A stretch of DNA of 41,540 nt from Patescibacteria group bacterium (GTDB lineage: Bacteria; Patescibacteriota; Microgenomatia; UBA8517): positions 172,645 through 214,184 of the forward strand of contig JAHJHG010000001.1 in the NCBI GenBank assembly GCA_018823885.1, read 5' to 3'. The translations under genes were made by a program, and so were the position numbers. Shown here in pieces: positions 17,605 to 26,219 of this stretch. The number at the start of each line of letters is the position of its first letter. The stretch's first letter is position 1. Under the pieces are notes generated by a model. That model made no database searches and was not told the DNA's origin. It saw only the letters and a program-made list of their open reading frames with translations.

Positions 17605-18872
17605 GATACTAATTTTTCAAACCTTTTTTGATCTTTATATGGACCAATTATAGCCAAATTCAATCTTTCTGGTACGAAAAACTCTTTTGCCACTCGCAAA
17701 ACATCATTAATGGTAACACCATCTATGCCTTTAAAAACATCCTCCGGTGTATCGATTTTGCCTAGAAGCAGTTCCTTAAGACCGAAAAACGAACCCACCG
17801 CCCTAGTGTCTTCTAATGATAAGGCGAGGTGTCCTTTAATGTATTCTTTTGCTTTTTTAAGTTCATTACTTGAAATTATATTTTTACCAGAGGCTATTTG
17901 ATAATGCTCACTTAGGACAACCTTAATGGCCTCATCAATTCTTTTAATATCAACTCCTGCGTAAGTCCCTATGTACCCTGTGTCAACATATCGATCTATT
18001 GAGGTTTTAACTAAATAAGCTAGGCCTCTTTTTTCTCTAACTTCGGTAAAAAGTCTTGAACTCATTCCTCCCCCTAGTATTACGGACAGCACCGATTCTG
18101 TAAATCTGTCTTTATTGCCCATTTGGCCTGCCAAAAACCCTAAAATAAAGTGACCTTGTTCTTTCTTTTTCGGATAGAGCAATACCCTTGGTTTTTTTTG
18201 GTCCTTCTTGTACTTTTTCGCCGTTTCCTTGTTATTATTTTTTAAACTTCCAAAATATTTTTCAGCAAGTTTCATAATATCTTTCTCCTTTGCCCCACCA
18301 GCAACAGTTATTAATATATTATCTATACCATAATGTATCTTTCTATATCTATCAAAATCAGCCCGCTTAACACCTTTTATAGAATCCCGTGTTCCAATAA
18401 TGTCTCTCCCCAAAGAACTGTTTTTGTAGATTAGATTCTCAAAAACATCACCAATCTTAAACATCGGTGTATCCTCGTACATGGCCAATTCTTCCAAAAT
18501 AACTCCCTTCTCTCTTTCAATATCTTCTGGCTTTAAAAGAGGATTTAAAACCATGTCGGAAAGCACATCAAAAGCAGTTGGAAGAGCCTCGTTATGTGCC
18601 TTTATGTAAAAATTTGTCCACTCTTTAGAGGTTCCGGCATTAAACTCACCACCTATTGAATCGATAACTACAGCAATTTCTTTGGCGGATGGACGTTTTT
18701 TGCTCCCTTTAAAAACCATGTGTTCCAAGAAGTGGCTTAACCCCCCTATCTGTTTTGTCTCATTTCTCGATCCTGTCTTCACCCACACCGTAACGGTCGA
18801 GGATTCCATACTCGGTAAAGGTACTATAAGTAGACGAAGCCCATTCGATAATTTATTTAACTTATGTTGCAT
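17601..18872 (-). CDS. M16-family zinc peptidase
   Basis: HFLEHMVFKG (HxxEH) and downstream Glu region; ATGA overlap with ndk. Confidence 0.94.
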   Translation of the reverse strand: MQHKLNKLSNGLRLLIVPLPSMESSTVTVWVKTGSRNETKQIGGLSHFLEHMVFKGSKKRPSAKEIAVVIDSIGGEFNAGTSKEWTNFYIKAHNEALPTAFDVLSDMVLNPLLKPEDIEREKGVILEELAMYEDTPMFKIGDVFENLIYKNSSLGRDIIGTRDSIKGVKRADFDRYRKIHYGIDNILITVAGGAKEKDIMKLAEKYFGSLKNNNKETAKKYKKDQKKPRVLLYPKKKEQGHFILGFLAGQMGNKDRFTESVLSVILGGGMSSRLFTEVREKRGLAYLVKTSIDRYVDTGYIGTYAGVDIKRIDEAIKVVLSEHYQIASGKNIISSNELKKAKEYIKGHLALSLEDTRAVGSFFGLKELLLGKIDTPEDVFKGIDGVTINDVLRVAKEFFVPERLNLAIIGPYKDQKRFEKLVS

Positions 18873-19043
18873 AGTTACTAATTTAGCTTTTTTTACTTAA
18901 TATTGCCAGAGTAAAAAATAATTAAATCTCAAAAATATTTTACTCCTTTATCTTCAATAAAACACCATTGACAGAAAGTTCGGGATTTGTCTTAATTAAT
19001 GTTGACTAAACTTATACATTCGAGGCTAAATATTGCATAATCT

Positions 19044-22000
19044 ATGTCGCTGCCCGCTGATAAAAAATTACTTACGATTGGTGAAGCCTCTGCATACCTT
19101 GATATATCTGCTGACACACTTCGTCGTTTAGAGGCTAAAGGGAGAATAGAGCCCAAACGAGGCACATACAATGAGCGACTATATTCTTTGGATGACGTAT
19201 TGCTCATTCGGGGCATCATAAGAAAAACTCCTTCTAGTCAAAAAACCTATTCTATAAAGGAAGCTGCAAACTTATTGAATATTTCTTCGCAAACCATAAG
19301 ACGCTGGGAAAAGGAAGGCAGAATTAAGACCAAAAGAACTTCGGGGGGGCATAGATATTTTACTTATAAAGATATACAGGAAATTAGAAATATCAAATTA
19401 CAACCCAAAACAAGACAGGAAATCCAGATCCCTCCCAAAGAAATAGTTAGGGTCATAGGAGAGCCTTTGCCTTCTGCTCCTCAGGAAGCTTTTGTATCTA
19501 ATCCCCCGTTTTCTCTCTTTGATTTTAAACTGATATCTTTTGTTCTGGTAAGCAGCCTTTTGATATTCATAGCTAGTTATCCTTCTAATATAGAGCACCT
19601 GATCAAGAAAATGGCAGGAATACCAATACCTGAAGAGGAATTGGTATCTATTCCTGAAGGAGACTGGTTAAGTGTCTTGTCTGCTCAGGGAGGTGTGTAT
19701 GAAGGTGATGTGGGTATCACGGGTGATGTTGATATTGTTGGTAATTTGAATGTTTCCTTGACAACTACTACTAAAGATTTGGTTGTTAGCTATAGTGCAT
19801 CAATGTACAGTCTTTCTGTCACTTCTGGTTTGGTGGTATCAGGTAATGAAATAATAAATTCATCAGGGAAAATACCTGCTTTGAATGGAAGTTACTTTGC
19901 AGACTTGAATGGAGAGAACATATCAAATGTTGATGCTCACCATCTTGGTGGAGTAGCAGCTTCTTCCTTTTTAAGAAGCAATGAGGTGGATACAGCTGAA
20001 GCTGTCATTAACTTCACTGCCTCCCCTGGCAGTACGGATGTTAATGGAGGGCCGGTATATATTAATCCGGCTGCATCCACCTCAGACTATACCCTCTTTG
20101 GTATTGCTCTTGGAGGCTCACAGAGATTTAAAGTAGATGCAGAAGGAGATGTCTCCATTGCAGGAAATACGACTGTTGATGGGACAATATATGGTTCTTT
20201 TTCAGGCACTATTAATCTTGGATTTACCCAAGGCTCTGTCATCTTCCAAGGGTCAAGTGGTTTTGCCGAAGACAATGCCCAGTTTTTCTGGGATGAAACT
20301 AACAACAAACTTGGTCTTGGTACCACCTCTCCCCTCTCCCTCCTTCATATTGCCACCAACACTACTACCTTAACCGGTAAATCAGCATTAATTATTGATC
20401 AACTTGAAACTGAAGATATCTTTACTGCCTCGGCTTCTGGGACACCAAAGTTTGTGATCGATAGTAGTGGAAATGTTGGCATTGGGACAACATTGCCCGA
20501 TGCTCCTTTGGAAGTTTCGGGCAGAATATCTCAAATAGACTTAGGTGATAGCAATTACTTAGGCTACAAAGCTGGGTATGTTGATGATTTAACTAGTAAT
20601 AAAAATATTGGAATTGGCTATTATTCTCTTTCCTCAAACACCTCCGGCTACGTCAACACCGCCATTGGGTATGCGGCGCTTTACACTAACATCTCCGGCT
20701 ACGCCAACACCGCCATTGGGTGGGACACTCTTTTCCGCAACACTGGCGACAAAAACACCGCCATTGGAGCATCTTCTCTCCGCGAGAACACCACTGGCTT
20801 CTCCAACACCGCCATTGGAAATCAGGCGATGAACGAAAACACCGAGGGTTACGCCAACATCGCCATTGGAAATGCGGCGTTTTACACCAACACTTTGGGT
20901 GACGAAAATGTCGCTTTGGGCTACGCCGCCCTTTACAAAAACACCACAGGTAGCTTTAATAGCGTGGTTGGAGTAAACGCACTCCGTGAGAACCAAACCG
21001 GTTCAGAAAATACTGCCGTGGGCTATCAAGCAGGTTTTGGAGTTTCAGCCAACTCATATTCTAACAACGCCCTGTTCGGCTTTAAGGCAGGATACGCACT
21101 AACGACCGGTAGCAGTAATGTCCTTCTCGGTTATCAGGCCGGAGATAATCTGACCAGCGGTGGGACAAATATTGTCATCGGGTACGACATTGACGCCCCG
21201 TTGGCGACAAGTACCCAAACGCTAAATATCGGCAATCTTATTTTCGCCACCGGACTGGACGGTATTGGAACAACCATTTCGTCCGGCAACGTCGGTATAG
21301 GAACCACGAATCCAGATTCCTTATTGACATTATATTCTACAGCATCTGAAACAAAAGCAACGATTGAGTCTAATAATGCTGATGGAGACGCTCTCCTTGT
21401 TTTTGAAAACACAGGAGTACAAGCATGGACCATTGGGCAAGATGATGGTGACAGTGATAAATTCAAAATCAGTAAAATTGAAGGATTTACTGATCCTGTA
21501 ATGACACTTGATACATCTGGTTATGTCGGTATTGGGACGGCGAATCCGGGAGCAACTTTAGCAGTAGAGAACAGCACCAACCCCACTATTAGAATAGGCG
21601 AAGGAGGGGTGACTAATAGGTTAATTGATATCAAGGTTGATACGACTAATAGTGTCGCTTACATAGACTCTTCGTTTTATTCGGGCGGGGCATTTCCACT
21701 CGTATTCAAAATCGGTTCCGGTGAGAAGGTTAGAATAGACACCAATGGCAGGGTCGGTATTGGGAGGACACCCTCTACAGCTAACCTATTGGAAGTTGAA
21801 GGTACTGCTTCCAAGACAGCTGCAGGAGATTGGTTGGCTAATTCTGATATTAGAATAAAGACAGATGTGCAGGATTTGAGTAATGCTCTTGATATCATAG
21901 ATTCTCTTCGTCCGGTTAAGTTTAAATATACAGATGAATATATGGCTGCTCATCCTTCTCTTGAAGACAGGTATTATTACAACTTCATTGCTCAGGAGTT

Positions 22001-22757
22001 TCAAGAAGTATTCCCTGATTCCGTTCAAGACAGTGGAGAAAATGGATATTTACAATTAGATGCCTACAACGTTCGTCCTTACCTTGTAGCAGCCATGCAA
22101 GAATTGAATACCAAGGTAAAAGCATTAGAGTTAGGATCAGAGAGTAATCCAGATAATGATAATGAGGCTGAGAATTTAGAAAGTGAAGAAGAAAATGAAC
22201 CTGAAGATGAAACAGTCAATGGCTTGATATCAAGAATGGATATTTTAGAAACAGAAATGCTGCTTCTTCAGTCCTCTTTTGATCTTGCCTCCCCCACTGA
22301 AGCGACAGATAGCTCATTCCTAACCTCTTTAACTGTCCTTGGTGATTCTGTACTTGGAGATACGGTCATTAATGGAAGGTTGGATATAGGGATACTCTCT
22401 TTTGATAATCTCACTGGTTCAATTGACGCCATTGGGCCTTTAAAATTACAACCTTTAGCTCTTGCCCCAATAGAATTCGTAGGTGGTGCCATTGAAATGG
22501 ATCAAGAAGGAAATCTTGATATCAAGAAAGGAGTTGTAAAAGGAAATGAGAAAATAAGAGAAGCGGCTGAGATACTCCCCAACCAAACGTCTATCGTAAT
22601 TCAAAAAGAATGGGAAACCCCACCTGTCTCCATACTTGTTACACCATCCTACAATGCCCAGGGATGGGTAACCGATATTACAAACTCGGGGTTTACAATC
22701 AATGTAGACAAATCCCCCACTATTACCGAAAAACTCTATTGGTGGGCAATCTGGTAA
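19044..22757 (+). CDS. Membrane-anchored fibre-like protein: two N-terminal MerR/IS607-type HTHs, one TM, GIGT and YadA-head-like beta repeats, peptidase S74 chaperone, C-terminal beta module
   Basis: HTH1 LTIGEASAYLDISADTLRRLEAKGRIEPKRG; HTH2 YSIKEAANLLNISSQTIRRWEKEGRIKTKRTSGGHRYF; TM FDFKLISFVLVSSLLIFIAS (~19518-19577); repeats NTAIGYAALYTNISGYA...; S74 SDIRIKTDVQDLSNALDIIDSLRPVKFKYTDE...YNFIAQEFQEVFPDSV. Confidence 0.93.
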   Translation: MSLPADKKLLTIGEASAYLDISADTLRRLEAKGRIEPKRGTYNERLYSLDDVLLIRGIIRKTPSSQKTYSIKEAANLLNISSQTIRRWEKEGRIKTKRTSGGHRYFTYKDIQEIRNIKLQPKTRQEIQIPPKEIVRVIGEPLPSAPQEAFVSNPPFSLFDFKLISFVLVSSLLIFIASYPSNIEHLIKKMAGIPIPEEELVSIPEGDWLSVLSAQGGVYEGDVGITGDVDIVGNLNVSLTTTTKDLVVSYSASMYSLSVTSGLVVSGNEIINSSGKIPALNGSYFADLNGENISNVDAHHLGGVAASSFLRSNEVDTAEAVINFTASPGSTDVNGGPVYINPAASTSDYTLFGIALGGSQRFKVDAEGDVSIAGNTTVDGTIYGSFSGTINLGFTQGSVIFQGSSGFAEDNAQFFWDETNNKLGLGTTSPLSLLHIATNTTTLTGKSALIIDQLETEDIFTASASGTPKFVIDSSGNVGIGTTLPDAPLEVSGRISQIDLGDSNYLGYKAGYVDDLTSNKNIGIGYYSLSSNTSGYVNTAIGYAALYTNISGYANTAIGWDTLFRNTGDKNTAIGASSLRENTTGFSNTAIGNQAMNENTEGYANIAIGNAAFYTNTLGDENVALGYAALYKNTTGSFNSVVGVNALRENQTGSENTAVGYQAGFGVSANSYSNNALFGFKAGYALTTGSSNVLLGYQAGDNLTSGGTNIVIGYDIDAPLATSTQTLNIGNLIFATGLDGIGTTISSGNVGIGTTNPDSLLTLYSTASETKATIESNNADGDALLVFENTGVQAWTIGQDDGDSDKFKISKIEGFTDPVMTLDTSGYVGIGTANPGATLAVENSTNPTIRIGEGGVTNRLIDIKVDTTNSVAYIDSSFYSGGAFPLVFKIGSGEKVRIDTNGRVGIGRTPSTANLLEVEGTASKTAAGDWLANSDIRIKTDVQDLSNALDIIDSLRPVKFKYTDEYMAAHPSLEDRYYYNFIAQEFQEVFPDSVQDSGENGYLQLDAYNVRPYLVAAMQELNTKVKALELGSESNPDNDNEAENLESEEENEPEDETVNGLISRMDILETEMLLLQSSFDLASPTEATDSSFLTSLTVLGDSVLGDTVINGRLDIGILSFDNLTGSIDAIGPLKLQPLALAPIEFVGGAIEMDQEGNLDIKKGVVKGNEKIREAAEILPNQTSIVIQKEWETPPVSILVTPSYNAQGWVTDITNSGFTINVDKSPTITEKLYWWAIW
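20641..21045 (+). repeat. Coding tandem repeats, ~51-bp (17-aa) period, NTAIGxxALxxNxxGxx
   Basis: NTAIGYAALYTNISGYA / NTAIGWDTLFRNTGDK / NTAIGASSLRENTTGFS / NTAIGNQAMNENTEGYA / NIAIGNAAFYTNTLGDE / NVALGYAALYKNTTGSF / NSVVGVNALRENQTGSE / NTAVGYQAGF. Confidence 0.9.
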
Positions 22758-22815
22758 AGCTAGATTATTATTCCCTGGATTCTTCTTCGTTTAGTTAATA
22801 TACTTTAATGATTAA

Positions 22816-24369
22816 ATGAACAATATCCCTAAAACAGTTCTGGTAATCATGGACGGCTTTGGTTTTAATCCAGACACGCAAGGTAATGCGATTCTGGCGG
22901 CTAAAACTCCTAACCTAGATCATCTCTGGTCATACTACCCCCACACGCTTCTCAAGGCGTCGGAGGAGGTAGTTGGTCTCTCCTTTGGCCAGATAGGCAA
23001 TAGTGAAGTTGGCCATATGGCCCTAGGCACAGCGAGGGTGGTGGCATCAGCCAATCAGAGAATTACTGAAAGTATACAAAACAGTTCTTTCTTCAAAAAC
23101 GAGGCATTTCTCTCTGCCATTGCCTATGCCAAAAAAAATAATTCCAAACTTCATCTTATCGGAATGATTTCGACCGCTGGGGTCCATGCTGACGTAAATC
23201 AAATGATTGCCTTAATAAAAATGGCCAAAGAAAATGGAATCGTAAACCTTGTTTTACACCCAATATTAGACGGGCGAGATACCAAACCTAAAGAAGCACA
23301 AGTCTACCTTGACATGCTTTTGGCCGCTATTAAGCAATATGGCATAGGAACAATTGCATCCATCTCCGGAAGAAGCTATGCCATGGACAGAAACAGTAAC
23401 TGGGAAAAAACGCGTCTTTATTATGAAACCCTGGTAGGTACGTCTAAAACAATAGCCAACGACCCCGCTGAAGTCATTAAACAATCTTACGCTCAAGGTC
23501 TAGATGACGAAGGTGTATTGCCAACTATTATTAATCCGAGTGGGAAACTAGACAATTCCGATGCGATAATCATCACCAACTTCCGAGGCGACAGAGCGAG
23601 ACAAATCACCCACACCCTCATTGATTCTGATTTTTCAGGCTTCGCTAGGTCTGTTTACCCCACAAATCTCTATATTGCTTCCATGACAAATTACGAGGAA
23701 GGAATTGGAACTCAAGTTGCTTTTCCATCGAATGATGTACCTAACACTCTTTCTCACGTCATTGAGCAAAATGGTCTTACTCAACTACACATTGCCGAAA
23801 CTGAAAAGTATGCTCATGTCACCTATTTTTTCAAAGGGGGTCAAGAAGCAAAATTGCCCCACGAAGATTCCGTCCAAATACCTTCCGATCCACCAAATAT
23901 GTTTCTCGAGAAACCAGAAATGAAAGCCAGAGAGATTACAGATTATGTTTTAAAAGATTTGGAAGCCTCAAAGCACGACGTATTAATCATCAATTTCGCC
24001 AACCCCGATATGATTGGACATACCGGCCATTTCGATAAAGCGGTCAAGGCAGTAGAAACTGTTGACGAGTGTATCGGGAAAATCACCCAAAAGGTACTTA
24101 GTTTGAATGGCTTCCTTTTTATCGTATCCGACCATGGAAACGTCGAACAACTAACAGATGTCAGCACACACGATCCATCAAAAGACCATACCACCAATCC
24201 TGTACCGTTTATCAAAGTGTCGTCTCAAGGAAAGAAAGAAGGACAACTAACCCGAATAACAATGAATGATAAAGTAACCGGTATTTTACAAGATGTGGCT
24301 CCAACAATACTGACCTCTCTTAATATTCCTGTTCCTACGGAAATGACTGGAGTTAATTCATTTGAGTAA
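22816..24369 (+). CDS. gpmI: 2,3-bisphosphoglycerate-independent phosphoglycerate mutase
   Basis: VLVIMDGFGFNPDTQGNAILAAKTPNLD...QIGNSEVGHMALG...HPILDGRDTKP...SDHGNVEQ. Confidence 0.96.
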   Translation: MNNIPKTVLVIMDGFGFNPDTQGNAILAAKTPNLDHLWSYYPHTLLKASEEVVGLSFGQIGNSEVGHMALGTARVVASANQRITESIQNSSFFKNEAFLSAIAYAKKNNSKLHLIGMISTAGVHADVNQMIALIKMAKENGIVNLVLHPILDGRDTKPKEAQVYLDMLLAAIKQYGIGTIASISGRSYAMDRNSNWEKTRLYYETLVGTSKTIANDPAEVIKQSYAQGLDDEGVLPTIINPSGKLDNSDAIIITNFRGDRARQITHTLIDSDFSGFARSVYPTNLYIASMTNYEEGIGTQVAFPSNDVPNTLSHVIEQNGLTQLHIAETEKYAHVTYFFKGGQEAKLPHEDSVQIPSDPPNMFLEKPEMKAREITDYVLKDLEASKHDVLIINFANPDMIGHTGHFDKAVKAVETVDECIGKITQKVLSLNGFLFIVSDHGNVEQLTDVSTHDPSKDHTTNPVPFIKVSSQGKKEGQLTRITMNDKVTGILQDVAPTILTSLNIPVPTEMTGVNSFE

Positions 24370-26037
24370 GGGTTTGTAATTCTTCGTCTTTTTGACCCTG
24401 ATTTTTGGTTTAATAATTGTCTTGTCTCCCACGGCGACTAGATTCTCCCCGGAATAATACCCTTTTCCACTTGAAAGCTCGAGACCAGAAGAAGTAACCT
24501 TAATCACATAGCTTCCAGCCGGTACCACGAATTGATAACGACCACTCATGTCTGTAACTCTTCTTTGCAACTGGCGATTCAACATTGTATCAAGCAAAGA
24601 AAGTGAAACTTGCTGTTGAAGTGAATTTTGTTCGTCAACAACAACTCCCCACATTCTGGATTTAGATAGACCTTGAATTGCAATAGCTAAAATTCCAAGT
24701 ATATAAAAGAGCATCACAACAATATTTAGTAATACAGGGTTTGAGACATACGCCACAAAAGAGAAAACAAGTCCAGGAATAAATATTATGCTGTTCAATT
24801 TTCCTGAGAACCTAGTAAGGAAAGTTCTCAACTTTTGCTTAAGTCCTTTGATTTTTTGGTAAACCTTGGGATCAATAGGAATACTAATATCAACAACCGG
24901 TTTCTCTTGAGTTATTTCAAAAATCTCACCATGATAGACAGCAGAATACTCTCCATCCCTTTTCCCCAGCACAAAATTAGAAGGAAAATCATACCCAGGC
25001 TTCCTGATATTTAGTTTATAGCGCCCTTTTGGAGGCAGGAAAGAGAAAATACCAGTATTGCCGGTAACATCTGTCTCCGCCAGCTCTCCTGATTCCTTAT
25101 AAAGCCTCACAATTCCTCTAGGAACGGGGTTCTTCGTAATAGCGTCATAAAGTACTCCCCATTTACCTTTCTTTCTTCTCCCCACCAATAACCCCATCAA
25201 CCAGAAGTAGAAAATAACTATGTATGTAAAGATATCTTTAAAACCAAGTCCTGTTAAAAGAAGTTGAAGCAAGTACCAGCTTGATGCCACAGGAGCGCCA
25301 ATTTTTGAAATAATATTTGCGGTTTCTTTTACAGGATTCGGCAGCTCTTTGATCGTGTCTGTTATTTTTTCATACACTTCAGCTATTGCTGGAGGCAAAA
25401 TTATACCTCCAATTTCAAAATATAACTCCTGACTTTTAATGCTTTCCAAACTCAATAAATATGCTTTTGCTTCGGCAACATACTTCCCTGCCTTTAAACC
25501 AGGTACAATAAGTGCCCATCGCCCAGTGGAAGAATCCGAGGTTTCATCAAAAGACTCGGAATAGCCTTGATCAGAAACCAAAGATAACACTATTTGTGCA
25601 CCAGGATAGGTAAAACCAAAAAGAGATAATGAATTGTCTGGCAAAGCATCATCATCGATACCTATAATCGTTGGGGGCAGTAATATATTAGATATGCTTG
25701 TACCACTAATATATACTTTGTTAGTAATACCAGCCTCATCTGCTGCGTAAATGTAAAGATTGTTGACATCGCCATAATTTGTATTAAAACTAAAGTTGAA
25801 AATACCTCTTGAATCAATCTCGGCAACAGCCCTAAGATCTCCTTCTCCTGTCTCAACAATCACTTCAGCCCAAGGAGCAGTTTTCCCATCCGATACTGTT
25901 ACAATCGTCTCTCCCATTCTCTTGCCTGCTAGTGCCCCAACTCCCTCCCCCCTCACCTGAGCATATGAGGTTCTAGTAAATACACCGATAAACAAAATTA
26001 CTAAGAGAGTTAAACCTGTTTTCATAATATTTCTCAT
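24358..26037 (-). CDS. Secreted/multi-TM protein with carboxypeptidase-regulatory-like beta domains
   Basis: Signal-like N-terminus (MKTGLTLLVILFIGVFTRTSYA); two repeats of the type WGVLYDAITKNPVPRGIVRLYKE...GIFSFLPPKGRYKLNIRKPGY and WGVVVDEQNSLQQQVSLSLLD...YQFVVPAGSYVIKVTSSG; internal TMs. Confidence 0.75.
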   Translation of the reverse strand: MRNIMKTGLTLLVILFIGVFTRTSYAQVRGEGVGALAGKRMGETIVTVSDGKTAPWAEVIVETGEGDLRAVAEIDSRGIFNFSFNTNYGDVNNLYIYAADEAGITNKVYISGTSISNILLPPTIIGIDDDALPDNSLSLFGFTYPGAQIVLSLVSDQGYSESFDETSDSSTGRWALIVPGLKAGKYVAEAKAYLLSLESIKSQELYFEIGGIILPPAIAEVYEKITDTIKELPNPVKETANIISKIGAPVASSWYLLQLLLTGLGFKDIFTYIVIFYFWLMGLLVGRRKKGKWGVLYDAITKNPVPRGIVRLYKESGELAETDVTGNTGIFSFLPPKGRYKLNIRKPGYDFPSNFVLGKRDGEYSAVYHGEIFEITQEKPVVDISIPIDPKVYQKIKGLKQKLRTFLTRFSGKLNSIIFIPGLVFSFVAYVSNPVLLNIVVMLFYILGILAIAIQGLSKSRMWGVVVDEQNSLQQQVSLSLLDTMLNRQLQRRVTDMSGRYQFVVPAGSYVIKVTSSGLELSSGKGYYSGENLVAVGDKTIIKPKIRVKKTKNYKPLLK

Positions 26038-26219
26038 TAACTTAACTTTATCATTTTTTAGAAATTTTTGATTATAGAAGAAGTGTGCTCAATATTCTTA
26101 ATGAATATTGATGCTGTTTGTGTAAATACTCTTCTCGATGATGCGCAAATAAACTTCTTTGTGGGTAATTTAATAAATGCCAATTGATAAAAAGACTCAA
26201 ATAACATTAAAATTAACTA

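Noticed and set aside
20634-20996. 120-aa minus-strand ORF and plus-strand 74/60-aa ORFs
   Set aside because: Shadow frames of the 51-bp coding repeats; periodic translation only.
20641-21045. CRISPR-like regularly spaced repeats (aacaccgccattgg)
   Set aside because: Repeats are in frame, imperfect and encode a continuous 17-aa protein repeat with no unique spacers.
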